This document shows, piece by piece, positions 1 to 5,651 of a stretch of 12,047 bases of DNA. The first letter of the stretch is position 1. Each line of letters opens with the position of its first letter. Origin of the DNA: an uncultured Methanomassiliicoccales archaeon (GTDB lineage Archaea; Thermoplasmatota; Thermoplasmata; SG8-5); contig CALKWP010000069.1 of the NCBI GenBank assembly GCA_938004075.1, forward strand, positions 1 to 12,047, in the 5' to 3' direction. The translations under genes were made by a program, and so were the position numbers. The notes under the pieces were generated by a model that was not told the origin of the DNA, ran no database searches, and saw only the letters and a list, made by a program, of their open reading frames with translations.

Positions 1-48
1 CGACCACCGAGATCTACACTCTTTCCCTACACGACGCTCTTCCGATCT
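1..48. other. Illumina P5/TruSeq adapter contamination
   Basis: These 48 bases match exactly the 3' part of the Illumina universal (P5) adapter, from CGACCACCGAGATCTACAC through the terminal GCTCTTCCGATCT. They are not genomic and mark an untrimmed read end at the contig edge. Read on the minus strand they encode the well-known artefact peptide IGRASCRERV followed by a TAG stop at 14-16, which gives the neighbouring gene a false C-terminus. Confidence 0.98.
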
Positions 49-1672
49 TGCCAAGGCCTCTGACCTGGAATCCCGCGGTTCCGGTATCGGTGTGGCTGGC
101 TGTATCGCGGGCCTCAACTTCGATGTCTCCGTTGGACATAAGCATTGCATCCTTTGGAACCGTGAAAGCGAAACTTCCAGATGTGCCGGAGATATCGGCA
201 AGGTCCTTGTTTATCGAGTCGAATTCATCATCCACGTAATGCATTACTGAATCACCGGTGACTGTTATCGGTCCCCCATCGTGGTTGTTCACAGCCCTCC
301 AGAAAGCGGTCCCGGACTGGCCAGGCACGAATGCGGTCTGGCTGAGTTCCAGTTGCAGGGTGATCTTCTTCAGCTCGAAATATCGTGATGTCAGAAGCAA
401 GGTATTCATGAAGACATCAACGCTGTACCATCCATCCGGCAAGGTTTCCGGGAAGGTGAAGTCCTTCCACCATTCCTCGGTGCCTGCAGGGACATTCCAG
501 GTGGCTGTCGGAACCTGTGTTCCAGCGCCATCAGCTATGCGAACCCGGTAGGGGTCCTCCAGGGATGTGGTCACGGTTATGGTGACCGTGTCGCCCTGCG
601 AGTAAACGTCCTTCTCGGGGAGCATGCCAATGTTTATGTCGATCACCAGGAAGGTTGCGGTTCCGATCATGTGCCAGGTCTGGTTATAGACGCGCACATA
701 GTAGGTGCCCTTGTAGGATTCTCCGTAGTTCACATAGAAAAAGTTGGTTTCGTAATCAATGCCATCGGCATCTGTGTTGAGCGTGTTGTTCTCCCTGGGG
801 TCTGTTTCGCCCTCCTTGTAGAGAAGCACTCTCGCAGCCTGGCTGCCGCTGTCATAGGGGATGCTGGTGTGGTGGAACAGGTATATGGTGTATCCCACCA
901 TCTCGCCCTCCCTGAAGACGGTCCTTTCCTCTCCGTAGTAGCTAAGCTCGATTTCTGCGGTGTCCGGGAGAATGACATGGAATGTATGGGTGCCAATGAT
1001 GTCATCGGCGTCATTGAAGACCGTGACGATGTAGCTGCCGAACTGGGCGCTTCCGCTCGGGTAATAATTATCCGAGCTTTCACCCACATTGTTGGTGTTC
1101 AGATATCCGGAGTCAACCTGGACATCATTGTGCATGATCTCGAAATAAACGTCCCAAGTGTAATAATTGTCATATGGGTTCCCCTTCTGGTCAAAAATCC
1201 TGAACTTCAGGTATACCCACTCGGATTCGGTGAAATCATCGACAACCGTATCATCGCTGTGTGTGGTCCAGCATTCGGCCGACCAGGGAACCGGCACATA
1301 GATCTCAAAGGTTATGTTGGCAATCGTCTCATCGTTGTAAGTCAGACGTGCGACATAAGTGCCAGTCACCCCGCCATACCAAATTCCGCTGACCTCGCCA
1401 TAGTTGTCAGTGGTGTATGAGTTGTTGAAGAACTCAAAACCGGTGCTGTTGGTTATTATCACCCTCACGTTCGCGGACTGAAGCGGCCCGCCATTGTCCA
1501 ACACGGTCGCATCAAAGTAGACGTTCTCGTAAGGCTCGAAATAGTTCTGAACATTGTACGAGCTATCGGTCAGCACTATGGTCCCGGTGTAGGGCGCAGC
1601 CTTGGCCAGTGTCCCCACAAACAATCCGCTCATCACTATCATGCACGCCAGTATAATCGCTTTTATTTTCAT
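49..1672 (-). CDS. Secreted multidomain beta-sandwich (Ig-like) protein, C-terminus missing
   Basis: The visible gene encodes 541 genuine residues; its 3' end is lost at the contig edge. Residues 1-26 form a signal peptide (Lys start, hydrophobic core, AKAA). The rest reads as about five beta-sandwich domains of roughly 90-110 residues: 30-126, 128-235, 238-344, 346-434 and 437-538. Domains tend to open with a strand plus a YxxGExV-like turn and to close with a G-T-x-x-F-x-V strand (THTFHVI, TATFLVI, TAGFQVR). This resembles the Ig-like or macroglobulin-like domains common in archaeal surface proteins. Many NxS/T sites fit an extracellular glycoprotein. No enzyme motif is visible; adhesion, S-layer association or a structural stalk are possible, and a C-terminal membrane anchor may lie in the missing part. 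The start is set by GAGG upstream on the minus strand and by the signal peptide. The apparent ending KIGRASCRERV and its stop are adapter. Confidence 0.8.
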
Positions 1673-1712
1673 TCAAATTCCTCGCATTTTGCAGGCGTAA
1701 ATCAGTATTGAG

Positions 1713-1720
1713 ATATTAAA
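1713..1720 (-). promoter_or_regulatory. Probable TATA box for the secreted beta-sandwich gene
   Basis: The minus strand reads TTTAATAT about 45 bases upstream of the ATG at 1672. With the usual archaeal spacing of about 26 bases, transcription would start near 1690 and leave a short leader that contains the GAGG ribosome-binding site. Position and composition support it; it is otherwise untested. Confidence 0.45.
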
Positions 1721-1752
1721 TGATTTGGAAAAGGAATAATTATGCATTGAAG

Positions 1753-1761
1753 TTTTAAATA
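1753..1761 (+). promoter_or_regulatory. TATA box for tRNA-Gly
   Basis: TTTTAAATA is centred about 29 bases before the first base of tRNA-Gly, the normal archaeal TATA distance. The box sits in an AT-rich divergent region shared with the minus-strand gene starting at 1672. Confidence 0.6.
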
Positions 1762-1786
1762 TTCTCAGTATTATCGGGAGCGGAAC

Positions 1787-1859
1787 GCGGCTGTGATCTA
1801 GTTGGCTAGGATTCAAGCTTCCCAAGCTTGCTGCTCGGGTTCAAATCCCGGCAGCCGCA
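1787..1859 (+). tRNA. tRNA-Gly (anticodon CCC)
   Basis: A complete 73-nt cloverleaf can be drawn. The acceptor stem is GCGGCTG with CAGCCGC. The D arm pairs ATCT with GGAT around AGTTGGCTA. The anticodon stem is CAAGC/GCTTG with loop TTCCCAA, so the anticodon is CCC and reads GGG glycine codons. The T arm pairs TCGGG with CCCGG around TTCAAAT. The discriminator base is A and CCA is not encoded. A short T-run (TTTT at 1863-1866) follows and could end transcription. The last 15 bases of the gene are duplicated 160 bp downstream, which suggests that the 3' end served as an integration site. Confidence 0.95.
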
Positions 1860-1878
1860 CTATTTTCCTTTCGTCGTT
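1845..1878 (+). repeat. 34-bp direct repeat, copy 1 (overlaps the tRNA-Gly 3' end)
   Basis: The copy begins ATCCCGGCAGCCGCAC and ends TTTCGTCGTT. Its first 15 bases are the 3' end of tRNA-Gly (T-loop edge, T stem, acceptor strand and discriminator); the other 19 are downstream flank. It is identical to 2005-2038, and the match stops abruptly at both ends (1844 a against 2004 c; 1879 t against 2039 a). Overlap with a tRNA 3' end is typical of attL/attR sites of tyrosine-recombinase elements. Confidence 0.92.
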
Positions 1879-1901
1879 TGGTGTATTTTACGGAAAATAG
1901 T
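1859..1901 (+). repeat. Inverted repeat H1 at the tRNA/insert boundary
   Basis: ACTATTTTCC (1859-1868) pairs perfectly with GGAAAATAGT (1892-1901) across a 23-base loop. The left arm lies inside direct-repeat copy 1 and starts at the tRNA discriminator base; the right arm lies in the unique DNA. The right arm could equally pair with the same sequence in repeat copy 2 at 2019-2028. Confidence 0.75.
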
Positions 1902-1917
1902 ACTTATACAGCATTGA

Positions 1918-1967
1918 TACGCCTAATGCTTCGAAAGAATTGAATTCAACTACATTAGGCTGGCGTA
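1918..1967 (+). repeat. Inverted repeat H2 with bulge and inner palindrome
   Basis: GCCTAATG (1921-1928) pairs with CATTAGGC (1953-1960). The stem can be extended by TAC on the left and CGTA on the right if a 4-nt bulge is allowed within 1960-1964, making 11 bp in all. The loop contains the perfect 10-bp palindrome TTGAATTCAA (1940-1949). Confidence 0.7.
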
Positions 1968-2004
1968 AAAGATTGGAATCTCGTCGAATGAATCAATCTT
2001 TTAC
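1965..2004 (+). repeat. Inverted repeat H3 abutting repeat copy 2
   Basis: GTAAAAGATTG (1965-1975) and CAATCTTTTAC (1994-2004) form a perfect 11-bp stem around an 18-base loop. The right arm ends at 2004, exactly where direct-repeat copy 2 begins, so the hairpin borders the candidate attachment site. Its left arm shares its first bases with the extended H2 stem, so the two folds partly compete. Confidence 0.8.
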
Positions 2005-2038
2005 ATCCCGGCAGCCGCACTATTTTCCTTTCGTCGTT
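2005..2038 (+). repeat. 34-bp direct repeat, copy 2
   Basis: This is the perfect second copy of 1845-1878. It carries only the terminal 15 bases of tRNA-Gly, so it is not a functional tRNA. It would correspond to the distal attachment site of an integrated unit. The sequence after it, with the terminator T-run of the next gene, may be the original downstream flank of the tRNA. Confidence 0.92.
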
Positions 2039-2042
2039 ATAC

Positions 2043-2049
2043 AAAAAAA
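2043..2049 (-). terminator. T-run terminator after the four-helix membrane protein gene
   Basis: Seven consecutive T residues on the minus strand directly follow the stop codon at 2050-2052. Oligo-T runs are the usual archaeal termination signal. The plus-strand tRNA has its own run at 1863-1866. Confidence 0.55.
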
Positions 2050-2802
2050 TCATTTCCATCTTCCTTTCTTCTTGTCTTTTTTCATTTTCCAGCCCTTAGG
2101 CACCTTCCCCATTACTACTTCCGGTTCATCGGGTTCTGGGGCGCCATCATGGCTTTTCTGGGCCGGGGCATATCCCGATGCGCCAGGTTGATGGTTGATG
2201 ATGGTCAGTGGAGAGAAGGGATGGCCAGTATCGTTCGATTCCATCTCCTTTCTGTGCTGCAACGAGAGTATCCCGCCAATGTAGCCAAATATGACTGTGA
2301 GAAGGTATGGGAATATGATGAAATTGCCGGACCACATAGCGGTTACAAACTTATGAATGTAATCGAACATGAAGCCGAACAGTGGGCCGAATATCGGTAA
2401 TTTAGATGAAATTACGTCTGCCCCGGCGGTTGGCAGCCCCAGGAACCAGTCTATCTCGGCTACGAAGTTGCCCATGTATCTCAGGAAGAACAGAAGGAAG
2501 ATTAAGCTCATTGGCGCCAGTGCCGCTAGGGCGCCCATCCTGGGGGTTCCTGCTTTCCGGCCGCCAACGTAACCAGCAATCATCTGCCCGAAAGGTGGGA
2601 ACCAGAAAAGAAGTATTGACAGTATTGTTGTGTACCAGACGCCGGACCAGAAGCTGTAGATCTTCTTGGCCTTCACTGCCTCGACCGTCTCATCCCCGAC
2701 AACATACGGGTGGGGGCCATGGCCCAAAGTATAAACTCCCGATTTCTGCAAATCCTTGGTGGTCCTGTCTGGACCTATGTCATCCCGCTTTCGGCCGAAC
2801 AT
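2050..2802 (-). CDS. Four-helix membrane protein of unknown function
   Basis: The product is 250 residues. A charged N-terminus (1-49) is followed by about four hydrophobic segments at 52-80, 88-108, 136-155 and 160-180, then a polar C-terminus ending in a strongly basic stretch (GWKMKKDKKKGRWK). The motif GQMIAGYVGGRKAGTPRMGALAAL, split here as GQMIAGYVGG at 72-81 and GALAALAP at 90-97, together with a late FGYIGGIL helix, recalls small archaeal Gly-rich membrane proteins of the DUF5518 kind, but I cannot confirm the family. No catalytic motif is visible. The basic tail could interact with nucleic acid, ribosomes or acidic lipid head groups. The ATG at 2802 is preceded by GGGATGGG on the minus strand and probably has a very short leader. 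The gene stands alone: a T-run precedes its promoter and another follows its stop. Confidence 0.75.
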   Translation of the reverse strand: MFGRKRDDIGPDRTTKDLQKSGVYTLGHGPHPYVVGDETVEAVKAKKIYSFWSGVWYTTILSILLFWFPPFGQMIAGYVGGRKAGTPRMGALAALAPMSLIFLLFFLRYMGNFVAEIDWFLGLPTAGADVISSKLPIFGPLFGFMFDYIHKFVTAMWSGNFIIFPYLLTVIFGYIGGILSLQHRKEMESNDTGHPFSPLTIINHQPGASGYAPAQKSHDGAPEPDEPEVVMGKVPKGWKMKKDKKKGRWK

Positions 2803-2831
2803 CCCATCCCGGTAATATATATGATTCAGAC

Positions 2832-2840
2832 TATAAAAAA
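2832..2840 (-). promoter_or_regulatory. TATA box of the membrane protein gene, overlapping the upstream terminator
   Basis: The minus strand reads TTTTTTATA centred about 34 bases before the ATG at 2802, which would place the transcript start around 2810 and leave a leader of only a few bases. A second TATA-like string (CATATATATTA, about 2813-2823) is probably too close to the ATG to serve this start. The T6 part (2835-2840) also lies 15 bases after the stop of the beta-helix gene and could terminate that transcript. Confidence 0.4.
2835..2840 (-). terminator. T6 run after the beta-helix protein gene
   Basis: Six T residues on the minus strand lie shortly downstream of the TGA stop at 2855-2857. 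They plausibly end the TBP/beta-helix transcript, and the same bases form part of the next TATA box. Confidence 0.4.
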
Positions 2841-2854
2841 GTATTGAAGATGTT

Positions 2855-4837
2855 TCATCGCTTCAATTTTCTCAGAATCAGCCAGCCAGCGATGCCCGCG
2901 ATGGCGAAAATAGCGATTATGATGACAAGCAACGAGCTGCTGCCGCCGGAATCCCCAATGGATTGCGTCGTGAAAGAGAAAGATATAGGAGCCTCGAGGC
3001 TGTTGTTCCAGACATCCATCGCCCCGGTGCTTATGGTCACTGTGTAATATGTGCTGGGGGCCAGGTTGGCCGGCGTGAACGTCATGTTGTTGCCATCCCA
3101 TGAGAACGAGCCAGTTATATTTCCGGAGATGGAAAACGCACTTTCGACAGAGGTTCGATTCATTGGCTCGCTGAAGCTTACTGTGATTGTGCCATTCGTT
3201 GAGAATTCACGGTCGCCATCAACGACGCTTACAGCTTGCACAGTGGGCGGAAAGATGTCGCCGAGGTCAGTGAATTTAACGAATCCGGTGCTGTTGACAT
3301 ACACCCCGGTCTTCGGGTTAGGAGCGAAATTGTATCCTGCGGCAATCACCTCAACGCTGAGAGGCGAGGCTATGACGCCCGAGTCGGAAACGGTCCGGTC
3401 CTTCACGATCAGAGTGCCGGTGAGCCCGTTTATATCAGTTGTTCTGTCATGCAGGACCAGCTGGCTCTCTTTCACTAAAACCCTGGCTCCAAGTATCGGG
3501 GTGCCGTTGAAATCCTCGACCATCACCTGGAGTTCATCAAGTGTCTGGAAGAGGCAGTTGTCGCCGCCTATCAATACGGAATTCGGGTCTACGGAACGAT
3601 TGAACGCCGTTCCGGTCGCATTGGCTTCCAGGTATATCTGAGAACGAGCCGCATTGTCGAAAACAGAGTTGTAAATAACGAAAGTTGAATTGGTGGCAAA
3701 TATAGAATTCACTGTATTGATTATTGTGCTGTCGCGAATTGTCACATTCCGACAATCGTAAAGAGTCACCGAGCCCTGGGCTGTGAGGCTTCCATAATAT
3801 TTTTTGGACCATCCAGAATCAATGAACACGCCATCTATGACCAGGTCTTTCTTTCCGACGAAGAAGCAGGTCAGTATATCAATTCCATTAACCATATTGT
3901 TCTGCATGGTGGCCAGGAGATGCTTCGATTCGTAGTCGATATCCATCCCGACGTTATTGTAGACCAGGGTGTTATCCCTCACAATCGCATTGGAACTCAT
4001 GAACCTGGTTCCGTTCCCATCGCAACTCACTATGAGATTGTTCTCTATCAGCGGGGACGAAAAGAAGGCATGTATCCCGTCCATGCAATCCCTCACCTGG
4101 TTCTGCACAATGTTGGCATCCCCCCACGCAAGGATTCCCAGCCAGCAGAGCTCGATGTAGTTATTTCTTATCTCGGCCTGGTCATAGCAGACCAGACCGT
4201 AATTGCTGGTCCTTATGATGTTGTCCTCAACGACTGGCGTCGATTGGTTGCCGGTGATAATTCCAGCCCAGGTCGTGAAGTTGATGTAATTCTTTCTTAT
4301 TTTGACGCTACTGTTCTCACCGGTCAGGATGCCGAAGTAATGGGTGTATTCTATCGAGGAGTTGGTTATGGAAGTTTCCCCGCCCCAGCATGCAATGCCA
4401 AACTCGGAATAACGGATTGCAACATTGTCGAAAACGCACGGGCCAGTGCTGTTCTCCAGCGATATGCCCTGCCAGGACATGGGAGCCGGATTGCTCGAGT
4501 ATGGTATGAAAGTGATGTTGTAGAACGGTTTGCCATCCGCGATGATGCCTCCCTTGATGTGCAGGCTGGTGCCCGGATCAAAGCGAACGGTTACGCCGGG
4601 AAGGATCGTCAGGATGACATTCTCAAGCACCCATATATTTGCTCTAATATATATATATGGATATAAAACATCATCCCATGTCGTGTTGTCCGTTATGTTG
4701 GAATTGATAGATATCGGTGGGGCAGCCCTTGTCCCGGGGCTTGGGAAAGCGGATGGCACATGCTGATTGTCAATCGATGCAATACCCGTCCCCAGCAGTA
4801 TGCAGATTATCGCCAGTACTGCGAGTTCCCTTTTCAT
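2855..4837 (-). CDS. Secreted, membrane-anchored right-handed beta-helix protein (NosD-like)
   Basis: The product is 660 residues. Residues 1-21 are a signal peptide (MKRELAVLAIICILLGTGIA). About 60-430 show the repeating pattern of a right-handed parallel beta-helix (PbH1/NosD type): short I/V-rich strands with Asn turns, such as RKNYINF, VVEDNIIRT, EIRNNYIEL, LIENNLIVS and IVRDNTLVY. Residues 435-525 resemble a carboxypeptidase-regulatory-like domain (GTPILGARVLVKE... TTDINGLTG). Residues 528-626 match an SbsA-like Ig domain (FPPTVQAVS, VSFSEPMN, LAPSTYYTVTIS). A helix at 635-655 followed by RKLKR anchors the C-terminus, so the protein faces outward. Such beta-helices often bind or cleave polysaccharide, but no catalytic residues can be assigned. 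I chose the ATG at 4837 because it begins the signal peptide; the open frame extends upstream to 4906, inside TBP. The start lies 19 bases after the TBP stop, suggesting co-transcription. Confidence 0.82.
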   Translation of the reverse strand: MKRELAVLAIICILLGTGIASIDNQHVPSAFPSPGTRAAPPISINSNITDNTTWDDVLYPYIYIRANIWVLENVILTILPGVTVRFDPGTSLHIKGGIIADGKPFYNITFIPYSSNPAPMSWQGISLENSTGPCVFDNVAIRYSEFGIACWGGETSITNSSIEYTHYFGILTGENSSVKIRKNYINFTTWAGIITGNQSTPVVEDNIIRTSNYGLVCYDQAEIRNNYIELCWLGILAWGDANIVQNQVRDCMDGIHAFFSSPLIENNLIVSCDGNGTRFMSSNAIVRDNTLVYNNVGMDIDYESKHLLATMQNNMVNGIDILTCFFVGKKDLVIDGVFIDSGWSKKYYGSLTAQGSVTLYDCRNVTIRDSTIINTVNSIFATNSTFVIYNSVFDNAARSQIYLEANATGTAFNRSVDPNSVLIGGDNCLFQTLDELQVMVEDFNGTPILGARVLVKESQLVLHDRTTDINGLTGTLIVKDRTVSDSGVIASPLSVEVIAAGYNFAPNPKTGVYVNSTGFVKFTDLGDIFPPTVQAVSVVDGDREFSTNGTITVSFSEPMNRTSVESAFSISGNITGSFSWDGNNMTFTPANLAPSTYYTVTISTGAMDVWNNSLEAPISFSFTTQSIGDSGGSSSLLVIIIAIFAIAGIAGWLILRKLKR

Positions 4838-4856
4838 ATCATTCCAGCTGAACGAT

Positions 4857-5444
4857 TCAGTGGAGCAGGCCCGCGGCCCTGAGCTCTTTCTTGAGGGTCT
4901 CAACACCGGTTTCGATGTCGTCTACCTTCTTGGCGCCAGTGCACACGACCTTTCCGGAGCCGAACAGCAGCATGACGACCTTGGGGTCAGCCACTCTGTA
5001 CACGAGCCCTGGGAATTGCTCCGGCTCGTACTCGACTCTTTCAAGACCCAGAGTGATTGCGATGGCATTCAGGTTCAGGTCGTTCTTGAGGTCATAGACT
5101 GCAACAATGTTCTGCACTGTGATAACAGGGTCTTTGACTACCGGCAATCCGGCCTTCTCCAGCTTCTTGGAGACGGTCTTGATGGTCTTTCTGACGCTCT
5201 CGATGGTCTTTGCGCCAGTGCAGTTGGCCTTTCCGCTCCTGAAGAGCAGTATGGCGGTCCTTTCCTCCTTGAGCCTGTACACAAGCCCCGGGAATTGCTC
5301 GGGCTCGTATTCTGCCCCGTCCAGAGCGAGAGCTACCTGGTTCAGGTCAAGCTTCTCCGCAAGGATGGTGGATGCGACAATGTTCTCGATGCTGATCTTC
5401 TGCTTCTCTCCCTTGACATTCGGTTTTTCGATTTTATCGGACAT
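4857..5444 (-). CDS. tbp: TATA-binding protein (TBP)
   Basis: TBP binds the TATA box and, with TFB, recruits archaeal RNA polymerase. The 195-residue product is the usual archaeal length and contains the two imperfect repeats of the saddle fold at about 16-100 and 107-192. Matching segments are IENIVAS/VQNIVAV, EYEPEQFPGLVYR in both halves, and LLFRSGKANCTGAK/LLFGSGKVVCTGAK. The four phenylalanines expected to wedge into DNA are visible as F51 and F68 in repeat 1 and F144 and F161 in repeat 2. The long acidic C-terminal tail seen in some archaeal TBPs is absent; the protein ends LRAAGLLH. The open frame extends upstream to 5606, but MSDKIEK at 5444 is the real start because AAGGGGGG lies 7 bases before it and the upstream part overlaps the promoter. 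The gene has its own promoter after a terminator and is followed closely by the beta-helix gene. Confidence 0.97.
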   Translation of the reverse strand: MSDKIEKPNVKGEKQKISIENIVASTILAEKLDLNQVALALDGAEYEPEQFPGLVYRLKEERTAILLFRSGKANCTGAKTIESVRKTIKTVSKKLEKAGLPVVKDPVITVQNIVAVYDLKNDLNLNAIAITLGLERVEYEPEQFPGLVYRVADPKVVMLLFGSGKVVCTGAKKVDDIETGVETLKKELRAAGLLH

Positions 5445-5451
5445 GGTTTTG

Positions 5452-5459
5452 CCCCCCTT
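5452..5459 (-). promoter_or_regulatory. Strong Shine-Dalgarno of TBP (decides the start)
   Basis: The minus strand reads AAGGGGGG with a 7-base spacer to the ATG at 5444. This selects the 195-residue TBP over the longer open frame. Confidence 0.8.
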
Positions 5460-5483
5460 AAATGGGATTCTAGGATGATGTAA

Positions 5484-5501
5484 GTATATATAGTATATAA
5501 A
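5484..5501 (-). promoter_or_regulatory. TBP promoter with tandem TATA-like elements
   Basis: The minus strand contains TTTATATA (5494-5501), a consensus-like archaeal TATA box, immediately followed by a second TATA-like stretch, CTATATATAC, down to 5484. Upstream purines (GATAGTA) could act as a BRE. The first box predicts a start near 5471 and a leader of about 27 bases containing the Shine-Dalgarno. TBP would itself bind here, so autoregulation is conceivable. Confidence 0.65.
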
Positions 5502-5512
5502 TACTATCGAAG

Positions 5513-5518
5513 AAAAAA
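5513..5518 (-). terminator. T6 run likely ending the ribosomal/secY/pyrH/thpR transcript
   Basis: TTTTTT on the minus strand lies about 135 bases beyond the thpR stop and just before the TBP TATA box, where separation of two transcription units would be expected. The rest of the 5519-5651 gap shows no gene or clear hairpin. Confidence 0.45.
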
Positions 5519-5651
5519 GGGGTGAAAAGAAGGAATGAATTGGGGCGTACCAGCCGGATTGAAGGATGAGAGAAAAGCAGCCTTTGCAGGCCGTAAGAGG
5601 TTCCAAACGTTGAACCCATAGCGAACGTGCCCCGACCTACCACGCGGTCAA

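Larger units (their letters stand above)
1879..2038 (+). mobile_element. Candidate 160-bp mini-element or integration scar behind tRNA-Gly
   Basis: One period of the direct repeat comprises 126 bp of unique DNA (1879-2004) plus repeat copy 2. The unique part is AT-rich, has no credible ORF, and is dominated by inverted repeats at 1859-1901, 1918-1967 and 1965-2004 and the palindrome TTGAATTCAA at 1940-1949. Duplicated tRNA 3' ends normally bound integrated plasmids or viruses. Here no integrase can fit, so the unit would be either an internal-deletion remnant or a non-autonomous element mobilised in trans. A local duplication or misassembly remains possible. The direct repeat is certain; the mobility is inferred. 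Confidence 0.4.

Noticed and set aside
671..1420. Long plus-strand open frames inside minus-strand genes (for example 671-1420, 3920-4666, 4767-5483 and 8444-9322).
   Set aside because: They are antisense shadows of well-supported genes, with no ribosome-binding sites, domains or plausible composition.
1918..1967. H2 arms GCCTAATG/CATTAGGC with a bulged stem look like an integron attC site (GCCTAAC/GTTAGGC arms).
   Set aside because: The invariant AAC/GTT triplet is missing (AAT/ATT here), only one such site exists, no integron integrase or gene cassette is visible, and the tRNA-linked direct repeat explains the locus better.
1845..2038. Two repeat copies could be the start of a CRISPR array.
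   Set aside because: Only two copies exist, one is part of a tRNA gene, the spacer would be 126 bp and filled with hairpins, and no cas gene is present.
4838..4906. Longer N-terminus of the beta-helix protein starting at 4906.
   Set aside because: It overlaps the TBP coding sequence and would bury the signal peptide after 23 polar residues; the ATG at 4837 begins the signal peptide directly.
5445..5606. Longer TBP start at 5606 with a hydrophobic leader.
   Set aside because: The extension covers the TATA box and the strong Shine-Dalgarno and does not resemble TBP; the ATG at 5444 fits both.
5519..5651. The gap between thpR and the TBP promoter as a small RNA or small gene.
   Set aside because: No convincing long stem, C/D or H/ACA box pair or ribosome-binding site was seen; GGGGC/GCCCC pairing here is short and weak.
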